Of a DNA stretch of 64,000 nucleotides, positions 41,958 through 51,462 are shown piece after piece (within the stretch, counting starts at the first letter, position 1; each line of letters starts with the position of its first letter). The position numbers and the translations under genes are program-made. This DNA comes from Nitzschia sp. pyKryTriq1 (Eukaryota; Bacillariophyta; Bacillariophyceae; Bacillariales; Bacillariaceae). The stretch lies in assembly GCA_956465555.1 (NCBI GenBank), contig OY101119.1:1660629-1724628 (forward strand), in the 5' to 3' direction. The notes below the pieces were generated by a model. It worked only from the letters and a program-made list of their open reading frames with translations. It made no database searches and was not told the DNA's origin.

Positions 41958-43255
41958 CTATTTGTTAGAAAGTGCTGCACGCGCCATTTCTAGAGCGCCC
42001 TCGTACGTATCATTGCCGCCAATAAATCCAGCCGCATGAACAAATCTACTTCCAGGGATTTTTGTCACTGCTTCTAGATCCGCATCGCGCACACCTCTCC
42101 ATTCCTAAATTACGCATTGCATAGTCGTAGAGCAAAATAAAAATGTCGTGAGATGCGGGTGAGAGACCGAGCGAGCAAGAGCCCGCTGATTCGGTCTAAA
42201 CGATCGGTTCGACTTACCTCGGGAAGACCAAGTCGGTTTTCAAATGCTTTTCCCTCGACAGTTACGGCTTGAACACGCCACATTCCAGCCTGATCAGTGT
42301 AAAGCACGAATTTGATCAATGGGTTGACTGAATGTTTCTTTTCGAATTCGTAAACATAGTTCGTCCAAGGCAATCCACCCGAGGAGAGTTTGACAATCTC
42401 GCCGCTTGCATCAGTCTCGGCTCGCTCCAAAATTGCCTTTTCAACGTATTCACGAGCGGGAAGATCGCTCTCTACAATCTTTGTCAGAACAGACATGAAA
42501 TCTTCACCGCAAATCTTGGAAGCGGCTTCAAACCTCTCGTCCATGTTGGGAGAGTTTCCGTTGCTGTCAACTTCATTCCATCGTGGATTCAACCTGCTGA
42601 CACGGCTAGAGAGACCAGTAGAATCTTTGTAAAGCATTTCCACGCCCTTTGGTACCATTTCGACACCGGTATCGATCGCATCCAAGGCCTCGAGGAGTGT
42701 ATTATAAACCTTGTTATATACCAGGTCTAAATTTTCCTCGGTGAGAGTCGGGTAGTAGGCTTGAATAACTTGTTTCCCATAGTGGCGGTACACCAGGCCC
42801 GATGCGCTGAGTTTGGTGCATCGCCCATCCGTGCCTTCCTTTCCGGAATCGAAGCGCTCATCGTAATCACGTTGATGGTGATCGTACCGTCTTTTGGAAT
42901 CATCGTAGACCCCCGACACATCGATGACTATATCAAGAGCGTCGAGAACTTTGAGATCCCGGGATCGTACTACCTTGGAGTTGCGAAACTCCGGTATCTG
43001 ACGGAGCATCCAAACCCCCATGGCTTCGTCCGCCTGAAAGGTCCCCGAGTGAGTCCCGATCACCTTTTCGGAGGCAGTGTCATCCAATTTCGCCCGTTTG
43101 TAATTCATGCTGGATCTGGGGGATTGAAACAATGCTGATGAGAGTATTGACTGCAATGCTTGCGAGCTCGCTCGTTTTGGAACGAACGAAGAAGCGAATG
43201 GTGATCGAACAAGAGGACTAAGAAGGATTGAAAATGCCACTACCATCAATCGCAT
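41958..43255 (-). CDS. MYG1: MYG1-type exonuclease (DHH-like), with organelle leader
   Basis: Two exons, 42218-43255 and 41958-42104, encode 394 residues. Signatures: IGTHSGTFQADEAMGVWMLR (from residue 66), IDVSGVYDDSKRRYDHHQRD (from 111) with the metal-binding DHH, and a C-terminal exon EWRGVRDADLEAV...FVHAAGFIGG that matches the end of human MYG1. MYG1 is a 3'-5' RNA exonuclease that processes ribosomal and mitochondrial RNA. The first 50 residues are absent from the catalytic core. They form a hydrophobic leader with ASSFVPKR, suggesting plastid or mitochondrial targeting. A downstream Met (residue 50) could give a nuclear form. The second exon is needed for family length. Confidence 0.92.
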
Positions 43256-44630
43256 CTGATGGTCTCTGGTCGGGCTTTACAATTTGCAATGAGAAGTCAC
43301 ATGAACGGGAGACGGGAGGAGGAGGACCGCAGGACAGCAGGAAAGCACAGAGCACAGAGCACACAACATTTACTCGTAGAGGATACCGTAGGCAAGGCAG
43401 GAGTACTGTACTGGTACAGTACCGTACAGTAACGGCTTACGAGTACCATACCAGTACGTGTACTGTAGGAGCGAGCGTACATTACCAGTACCTGGTACCC
43501 ACCGTCAACCGGGCGGTACACTGTATGGATACAGTAGTCTGGCTGGAGACAGAGAGCTAGTAGAGAGAGTACCTGGTACCGATGACTACAGTACGGTACA
43601 GTACCTGGTAGTCTACAGGTATACCTCTGGTCTATCGGTACCGGTAGACTACCGGTGTCGAAATACTAAGGTAATGAGCCTAGTATTTGGGCGAATAGTG
43701 TTTTAACGTTTTCCTAAATGGAATTATTAAAATTGTGAGCTTTTCGTTTTGGGTATCATATCGCTATGAAATTCAAAGACCAATCCGGATTGCGAAAACG
43801 TGGAATGCCAGGTTGGATTTTGTGAAGCTGATCGAATATTTTCTGTTTTGGCATGAATTTTGTTCGTTTCGATCGATCGATCGCATTTTGTAGAAGTGAT
43901 CGGATCGGTCACATTTTACCGAAGAAAGGGATGACAGACGGAAAAGGGACGAAAAGTGAGGAGAAGAACAAACAGACGCCGCAGACACGACAGACACTAA
44001 CCATTGGATATATCATAAAAAGTATTCGGATATGAAGAATCCTGAATGTTCGCTTATCCATTGGATATGCAAAAGACGCACGTGTACCTAGTCGCAGGCC
44101 GGCTTGTCATCTATCATACCGGTACGAAGTACCGGTAGCCGCCGGGCGGGGCGTCGTGACACATCATCTTATCCAAACACGCGGCGCGTGTTGTTTCAGA
44201 CAGTTATTAATAGTGTGCAGTAGTAGTACGAGTACAAGTCGAGAATGCTCGAGGATACGTACTGTTCTTTGTTCTATAAGACGAAAGAACTGCCTGCGCT
44301 TTTCAGGGTATTAGATTTCATCTCTAGGTCTACTCTCTAGTAGAGGAGGGAGTTACAGTACATGTAGGAATACACAACATGTATAGACGAATTGGAGCAA
44401 GGCGGCGGATGCTGTTCCGTGTGAGATATGTGTGATACGGTACAGTCGGAAGAAACTTTTAAAAAACGGCATGCGAGAATCTTCCGCATTATTCTCTTAA
44501 GAGATTTCAGAATACAATAAAATCATTCACATGTATTTTAAAATAACATAGAGAGAACTTATTCATAAATAATTGGTCTCGGGACAGCAGGAAACTTATC
44601 AAGTACGGAAAGCAAGACCGGACCGGAGAC
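43256..44630. other. 1.4-kb spacer with dense GTAC cluster
   Basis: No gene is supported. The cluster at 43384-43660 is listed separately. Between 43830 and 43920 GATCGATCG-type words recur. The remainder shows no recognisable element. Confidence 0.5.
43384..43660. repeat. GTAC palindrome cluster
   Basis: Many GTAC tetramers in about 275 bp, often as GGTACC, CAGTACC or GGTACAG. It lies just upstream of the MYG1 start (130 bp). Confidence 0.7.
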
Positions 44631-45806
44631 TTAAGTTCGTCGAGCTCCTGTCTTGAATTCTCGCTGGCTTGACTGTACGTCCTCGTTGAGAAGTCTTGCT
44701 CGCTTTGATCCCTTTCCGCTGGAACTGGAGCTAGTGCTATCATCGTCGTCATCGTCATCATCATCGTCGTCGTCGTCGCCCTGAGAACAAAACGGCAATG
44801 TTGTTAGAAATGGATTGTTTGGGTCAAAGTTCTCCACAAGGAATTCTTCCTGACATCACATGGAACTTACGGTATCATCGTCATCATCATCATCATCATC
44901 ATCATCATCGTCCCCATCACTACTGCTGGATCCTCCCTTGCCCTTTCCTTTACCGAACTTTTTGCATCGCTTGCTGCTCTTGCTGCTCTTGCTGCTCTTG
45001 CTGCTCTTGGAGCACTCGTCGTCATCGCCCTCACCAGCAGGAGCAGAAGTAGCACCAGCATCGTCATCGTCGTCGCCCGCGCCACCATCGTCATCGTCGT
45101 CCCCAGGACTAGCTGGATTCCTCGCGCCCGAGGGCTGGGGAGAGACCGTAGGGGCCGTGGGTCGCGGTGAAGACGTGGGTCTGTCGGTAGGTGTGACAGG
45201 CGAAGGGACGAACCGGGTAGGGTTAGGGGTTGGTTCGACTGTGGGACCTGTCGGTCTGGGAGACGAAGTAGGTGCAGGACTGATGGATGGGGGATCTGTT
45301 GGACCACCGTCATCATCGTCATCACCACCATCATCATCATCATCGCCGACGCCTGGATTGCCATCAGCGGGGTCATCGCCTCCTTTCTTGCTGCTCTTGC
45401 TGCTCTTACTGCTCTTGCTGCTTGAACTGGATTCTTCACTATCCGCGGCATCATCATCGTCGTCGTCGTCGCCGTCTCCGCTGCTTCCTCCCTTCCCTCC
45501 TTTTCCTTTCTTCAGGAGGCGCTGGCCATTCAGCTTGCGCTCATTTCGCTCCCCTTCCACCAGTGATAGGAGGCGCTGGAGTTCTCCACTTCCAGCCTCT
45601 TCAATCATACCTGTCTCATCAATTGATAATTCCACTCGAGCTTTTTGATCCTGTGGCTTCGAGCTCCCGCTCGTATCGTAGAAACCCAAACTATCATTTG
45701 AGATGGGTTGATACATCACGCCGCACACGACCAGAAGCATCGCAGTGGCAGCCAAGACAGCTCCCCAGGGCCGCCGATGCTCAACGTGGGCCTCCTCTCC
45801 CGTCAT
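44631..45806 (-). CDS. Silaffin-like Lys/Ser/Asp-rich membrane protein
   Basis: Two exons, 44871-45806 and 44631-44780, encode 361 residues. A short N-terminal tail is followed by one hydrophobic segment (about 14-31), either signal peptide or anchor. The rest is low complexity. It has three R-L-L sites of the RxL type cut in silaffins (78-80, 96-98, one near the C-terminus). Lys/Ser clusters of KSSK spacing lie at 131-141 and 267-280. Gly/Lys runs, several poly-Asp blocks (up to 13 Asp) and a Pro/Thr/Ser linker of PTSSPRPT repeats (169-230) complete it. Cys is scarce. This is the profile of silica-associated peptides, in which phosphorylated Ser and modified Lys guide silica deposition. The role is inferred from composition alone. 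The intron sits inside a poly-Asp block. Confidence 0.65.
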
Positions 45807-46419
45807 GTTATGCTAAAGGTAATAGAAGAGATTTTCCTTATCGTGAAATGTGTGAAGTCCGCAAGAAGCAAGACAGTGTACAGTGCGTGAAATTGTGTGA
45901 AACAAGAAGAAACAACATTATTTTCATCCCAGGTTGGGCACAAGCCAAATTCGTCCGTTAGGTGGGCATGATGGTGCTCCATGTTCTGGCTGGACAAAAT
46001 TTAACGTGTCCTACGACGAAATGTAAATATCCCAAAACGTTTATTATTATTCAAACCACGATCTAAGTAACACTAATCTCCACATGTAAATCATCGTTTG
46101 ATAGACGATCTACTTAAGGGATGCATAACCCTGGCGATGGTTGAGCGTTTCAATTACTGTAATTAAGGTGCACCTTTGGCCTGCTGGCGCTCCTCAAGTA
46201 GTGCAGTACTCAGTACTGTACCGTACTCGTGCTGTAAAGTGATCTTAAAATTAAAAACAGCGTCGGATTGTGACTCAATGGACTGCTTTCTATGTTGGTT
46301 GGTCCTTTTGGTCAACCAACATTCAAAATCCCTCCCAGCTCCCAGTCGGAAGGACACTGAAGCACGTGCTTTTACCGGGGTAACAGTCTCGTCAAAATAA
46401 TAACAAATGACGCGTGTTT
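45807..46419. other. Spacer between the silaffin-like gene and a copia element
   Basis: No gene is supported. A word gtctcgtcaaaataa occurs twice, at about 46387 and 46436, each followed by an ACGCGTG-type word. The promoter of the silaffin-like gene lies at the left. Confidence 0.45.
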
Positions 46420-48023
46420 CTACCGTAGGTAGTGAGTCTCGTCAAAATAACAACGCGTGAATCGTGAATTCCCCCCGTCATATTTTTTAATACAACATTG
46501 GGATAGCAGCTTGCTCGATGCCATCGGAGTTTCCTTCGTTGCGACATTGTCGTCGTTGAGTCTGAGGTCGTCCAGTACTTGTTGAATTAAACGTGGCTGC
46601 GATAATTTGATGGTTCCGTCGTCGCGGCGATCGATGTTCACACCGAGAAAATCCGATAACGTTCCTTCAATAGTAATATCGAGTACTCTCTTCATTTCTT
46701 CAACGGTCTCCATAATCTCATTTTTGTTCGGTCCGGCAAGAATGCTGTCGTCGGTGTACAAGACGTACATCATTTCGCCCTTGTAGAAAATGCAGTCGTC
46801 AAATTTGGATTGTGTGAATCCGAGATCGGTGAGCTTCTCTTTCAAATAGAGGTACCATGTTCGTCCGGCGTCTTTTCCACCGTAGAGGTTCTTGTGCACT
46901 TGGAGAACGTACTCCTCTGGGTTCTCCACTCCGTCGAGGGTGAATCCTCGTGGTATTTCCATGTATAGGTTGCGGACCGCTGGTGCTTGTGGAAAGGCCA
47001 GTACATAATCCAGTTGGACAGTGTGCCATTTCATTAGCAGAACCATCGCGAGGATCAGGCGAATTGCAGTCCATCCCGCCACTGGGGCATATGTCTGCTC
47101 GTAGTGTTCGCCGTACACCATTTTGGAACCGTCAATATTGCATCGAGCGCGATGATCTTTTCTTCCGCGGCGGATGGTGCTTGCCATTTTCCTTGGTCCA
47201 CTAGGAGGCGGTACTTGTTGTTAGCCAGTAGCATAAGCTTGTCGGCCGTCAGGTTTAGTTCGCCTTCGTCCCAATCGCTTTGTTTAGCCTTGATGTAGGT
47301 CAGGAAGTCGTCGTCTTTGACCGTCCTGTACGCCTTGAATAGGTTGTTCAAAAGATCGTTGGTTGTCTCGCCCCGCGCGCGTAGAGCTTCGAGCAACAGT
47401 TTCGCGTGCTGGTTCATCTTGGAGATGTCGTACCCAACTTGTGCGAGGTACGCGTGCAAATCGATTAATTGATCGCGTATGGTCGAGGTAGTCGCATTCG
47501 TGTCGATGTGACTCTCGCGCACGATAATTTTGAGGAACAGGATTCCCACTTCGATTCCATCGATAGTGTACTCCTCGGAGTACAGTGTGACCTTATCACG
47601 TCCGATCTTGGAGAGGCTGTCGTGAAGTGCGGTGAACAGCATCATCGAGTCTTGGGCCACTCTAGTTGGAGTGTCCGCGTAGATACGTGCATTCGCTTGC
47701 AAGTGTTCTAGCGTGATACTGCCGTAGTGGTCCAAGTAGTCCTTGGCTGGACCTGCGACGTCGTCCGGATCATCCAAGATGGACATGACGGAGGTGTCCC
47801 ATCCCATGAGTTTGGATCGCTTCTTGGTTAGCTCGAGGAAGTCGCGGAGCCCTTCGGGGACACAATCGAAGAGCTCTTCCGAGAGTTTCTTGGATCCGCT
47901 TTGCCAGATCGCAGCACCTTGCTTGGTGTTGTAGTCGATGACGTCATCTGTCGCCTTGGCTGGCGTCAGAGCGAAGTGGGTTGCTGCAGCGGCAGCAGGA
48001 GGGTTGTTGTTGGCATCGGCCAT
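46420..48023 (-). mobile_element. Ty1/copia-type retrotransposon, broken
   Basis: On the minus strand two parts are recognisable. A Gag-like part (right, to 48023) begins with an Ala/Asn-rich start and contains the UBN2/gag-polypeptide type helices. A reverse transcriptase part (left) includes the copia sequence QTYAPVAGWTAIRLILA, VQLDYVLAFPQAP, NLYGGKDAGRTWY and a VLYTDDSIL catalytic box. Protease, integrase and RNase H are not recognised, and no pair of long terminal repeats could be matched by eye. The copy is a broken fossil with at least a few breaks. The parts still read well, so it is probably not very old. Non-coding sequence to about 48310 may belong to the element. Confidence 0.85.
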
Positions 48024-48512
48024 GGTTGACGTTTGTTTGTTTTACTTTAGCGCAGAGGAAGCGTGTTAAAATCCGTGAGTTCTAGGCAGTGGCTAGCGGC
48101 TCAGGGATTCGGGCTAAAGGACTAATTTGACTGTGGGATAACGAAGTGCGCTATCTTAAATTAATGAGCTCTTGCTCTAACTGATGAAATGAACTTTGGT
48201 TCATTTCTATTTTCTTGAATCGTTGACATGTATTTCGATAGAAGTCTGTGGACTTCTTATAGTTTCTTGGAGGATCATAGACTGTCTCCGATAGTCTTAG
48301 AAAGAATCTCTGGGTCGTGATCGAGACGTGCGTCGTGCGTGATCGTGCGTAATTGTGAACGCTGGTCGCGTCCGTCCGTCGTTCCGTGGACGTTCGATGT
48401 AGTTATTCGAACAGGTATCTAATACAAGTACTGTACTCCCTTTGTCTTGCCACTCCACGCTCCTATCACCTATCACTACGGGGGCGAGTAAATACACAGA
48501 AGCATTTATTTC
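48024..48512. other. Spacer between the copia element and RAD17
   Basis: The left half may be leader or terminal-repeat sequence of the copia element, but ends could not be set. The right half, with GTAC words at 48415-48435, should hold the RAD17 promoter. No gene is supported. Confidence 0.4.
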
Positions 48513-50546
48513 ATGTCTTCCATGAAAAAAAGTGGCAGTAGAGGTGGTCGAATTCCACCCACGAGGCTTTCCTGGCCGGTCTCGCTGGTGAGTGGAAAAA
48601 ATGTTTCTTCTTCCGCCACCGGTACGAGTACAAGTGGCTCCGTGACAAATCATCGACGAAAAAGACCACGACTGGACCAAGTGGGGCCGAAGGAATCTGT
48701 CCTCTGGGTGGAGAAATTTTCTCCCTCCACCAGCGCTGATCTCTGTGTGGCCCCGAAAAAGGTCAAGGAATGTAAAGCGTGGCTGCAAGAGGCGACACAG
48801 CCCGGTGGAAATTCCTTGCGGCTTTTGGTGCTGGTAGGCTCCCCAGGTGTCGGCAAATCAGCCATGGTCCGAGTCCTCGCCAAGGAACTTGGATTGGAAG
48901 TACGCATCTGGAACGAATCGTTTGTTTCCCGAGACCGAGGCGAAGGAAACCTGCAACATGTTTTGTCGGTAGAAAAGTCGTCCGCTCTGGACTCGTTCGA
49001 AGAGTTTCTGGGACAGTGTGGAGCTGGATTTTCGTCCCTCCAACTTTCCACGGACAAGGAGAACACTGCCAAGCGATCACTCATTCTACTGGAGGATTTG
49101 CCGAACCTACACGGGCTCGATGCAGCGATTCGCTTTCGAAGAATCATGACGGATCATCTGAACGGGTCTCAGGTACCAACGGTCTTGATCTTTAGTGATG
49201 TGTCAGAAGGGAAACATAGACCAGCGGATTTGGAACGCTTGATCGATCCGGTGGACCTATATGCACCGTATTCTCTGATTTGCCAAATACATCCAGTTAC
49301 CAAACCGAAAATGAAAAAGATTCTAGACAAGATTGCCAGCCAACAAAATTGCGAAATACCATCCTCGTTTTTGGAAGAGCTTCATCTGCAGAGCGGTGGA
49401 GACGTTCGACACGCAGTCATGACACTGCAGCTACAATCTACAGGCCTCAAATCTCTTCCCCCAACCGCGAATCGTACGGCTCGTCAGAATGATCGTGACA
49501 AAAAGCTTTCGACGTTTCATGCTCTTGGCAAAATTTTGTATGCTAAACGAAAGGTGGACGACAATGGACAGCAAGTTTTGGCATTTGACCCCGAAGAAAT
49601 CATGGCTCGCAGCGACTTGGGTATTAGCGGGTCCTTGAGATTCTTAGAGTATCACAGCACTGATTTTTTCACTGATGTTGAAGACCTTGCCGATGCGTCT
49701 TCTCTATTCTCCGATGCCGCAGCTCTCCTAGACAATCCAGACACGGTAAGACAAACTGATACGATACCTTCATAGAAAGAAACATACGGTGATTGGTATC
49801 ATCCCTGAACCATTTACTTTCTTTCGTTCTTTCGTTCTTTAGTCTTATCACCAAGGATCCATCTTCCCATGGGGCTGCGCTTCGTCTCTCGCAGGGGTAA
49901 GTCTCCGACTTGGGGTCTATTATTTTATTGCCAGCAGACCCTTCACACTCAAATCATGTTAATGTTCCTCCCACAGCGAGCAGTGGCTCACGCTAACAAG
50001 CACCCAGCGCCGAACAAGTTCCGTCAATTTTCAACTCCCCGAGTCTTTGATGTTCTGCGAAACCGACGTCAAAATGAAATTTTAGTGGCAGAATTGGCAC
50101 AGCAACTTACATATAGTCATTTGGGTCCATCCACGGTCATTGGAGGATCGCACGACTTTGTCACCGAACTTTTACCAGCACTTCGAATCATTCATCCAGG
50201 TGGTGCGTGTACGAATGGGTACCTGGTACATATGGTCCGCGCAAGATATGTGCAGGTGATTTCTCACAATCTCTCGTTTCGTTGGCCTGTTTCAGTTGTA
50301 AACCCGTCCGTTGACAATTTGTATTCGATTGCCCGAGAATCCATTCAACGCCATGCAAAGACTCCTGGACCATCAAAGGATGATGCTGCACTAAAAACGC
50401 AAGCCGAAATACTTGAAATGGACGACATTGAGGATTTTGACAGTGACAATGAGAAAAGTACAACCCAAGACCAATCTACAGATCAAGCAAGCCTTCGGGA
50501 AGGACCAAATCAACCAGTCCAGGACGTCATTGTAATTGATGATTGA
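48513..50546 (+). CDS. RAD17: RAD17-like checkpoint clamp loader
   Basis: Three exons, 48513-49745, 49843-49896 and 49977-50546, encode 618 residues. The protein has a basic Ser-rich N-terminus, WVEKFSPSTSADLCV (the WxEKyxP start shared by clamp loaders), Walker A GSPGVGKS and an acidic Walker B SLILLEDLPN. GGDVRHAVMTLQLQS and FHALGKILYAKR are RAD17 signatures. RAD17 with RFC2-5 loads the 9-1-1 clamp at damaged DNA and activates the ATR checkpoint. The end is acidic (DDIEDFDSDNE, then DVIVIDD). The third exon contains an in-frame 96-nt stretch (50200-50295) with GT...AG ends and a strong pyrimidine tract, which may be spliced out. Confidence 0.88.
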
Positions 50547-50564
50547 TCCATCTAAAATAACATG

Positions 50565-50945
50565 TCAGTAATCTAGCAGCACAAATTTGACAAACCCCGC
50601 CGTTACAGCGATGGAAGCAACAAGTGCTAAAGCATAAGGGGCGAGATAGCCAGTAAATCCTTGGGCGTCAAAATTATCTTCCCTGGTTGCGTCGTCCACC
50701 TGTACCTGCTGGTTGTCGTTGTCGCCACTACCAAAAAACAGAGCGGCTGCAGGTTGGGCGTGGCAAGATTTATAGGTGTGTACTTGTCGATGATGATTCG
50801 ATATTACGTGCCACGAACGCGACCGCACGGGTGCCAAATGTCCTCTTGGTGAAATCGAGTACGAAGAAGCAGTGCTGTTGATTCGACCGAAGGCCAGGAA
50901 TATCAGGGCCAATAGAGCAGTCAAACGCGGGATACCAGTAATCAT
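50565..50945 (-). CDS. Small membrane protein with signal peptide, possibly plastid
   Basis: 126 residues from the ATG at 50945, chosen because it puts a signal peptide (GIPRLTALLALIFLAFG) at the very N-terminus. A longer in-frame start at 51077 would bury it. A basic, Ser/His-rich leader follows, then an acidic stretch (DDATREDNFDAQGF). The C-terminus is one transmembrane helix, YLAPYALALVASIAVTAGF, ending VLLDY. The plan of signal peptide, basic transit-like region and single C-terminal helix fits a small thylakoid or envelope protein, but no family is recognised. It is tail to tail with RAD17, with only 18 bp between the stop codons. Confidence 0.6.
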   Translation of the reverse strand: MITGIPRLTALLALIFLAFGRINSTASSYSISPRGHLAPVRSRSWHVISNHHRQVHTYKSCHAQPAAALFFGSGDNDNQQVQVDDATREDNFDAQGFTGYLAPYALALVASIAVTAGFVKFVLLDY

Positions 50946-51462
50946 GATAAATGCTTCTTGAATGATACAGAGTCCACCCCAATCGCAAGGAACTTTGAGG
51001 GGGCAAGATGCTACCAGTACAATAGCAAAAAGCAAAAGGTCATCCTTTATGTGAAAATAATGAGAGCTTGTGATCATTCGATCGTGGAGGAAGATGTCGG
51101 TCGGTTTTGTCGATTATGATTTATTCGACTCGCCAGCCAGGCAGGCAGGCCAGATTCACTGATGACGTCATCTCTACTTGCCTTCCACGCGGAAATGCTT
51201 CTCTGATGGACGGCCAGGCAATTTGGCTACCTTTTCCAACCTCCCGTAGGATACGTTGCCCCAGTAGGAAAAAGTTCAACATCGAGGAAAAGGCCATCAA
51301 CCACGCACTTTCTGTTGGCAAGGTGAGAACGATAGCTTCAACAACCAACTGAGCTGAACAATCGATTCTTCGACCAAACGAAGTCAAACAGGCAGACATA
51401 TCTAAGCTGTGAAGTGCTTCGGTCGGCAATAGCACAAAATGACAATTCGACGAAGGGTGACC
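50946..51462. promoter_or_regulatory. Divergent promoter region before ChlD
   Basis: This lies between the divergent starts of the small membrane protein and ChlD. An open frame at 51107-51352 is not protein-like and is not called. GCAGGCAGGC-type words lie at 51136-51150. No known factor site is recognised. Confidence 0.4.

Noticed and set aside
44860-45648. Long plus-strand frame of poly-Ser and Pro-rich sequence
   Set aside because: It is the antisense shadow of the poly-Asp and Lys/Ser coding repeats. Its runs simply mirror the GAT/GAC codons of the minus-strand gene.
51107-51352. Frame as an upstream exon of ChlD
   Set aside because: It lacks a signal peptide, and its phase and sites do not lead into exon 2. 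The exon at 51463-51516 gives a proper leader.
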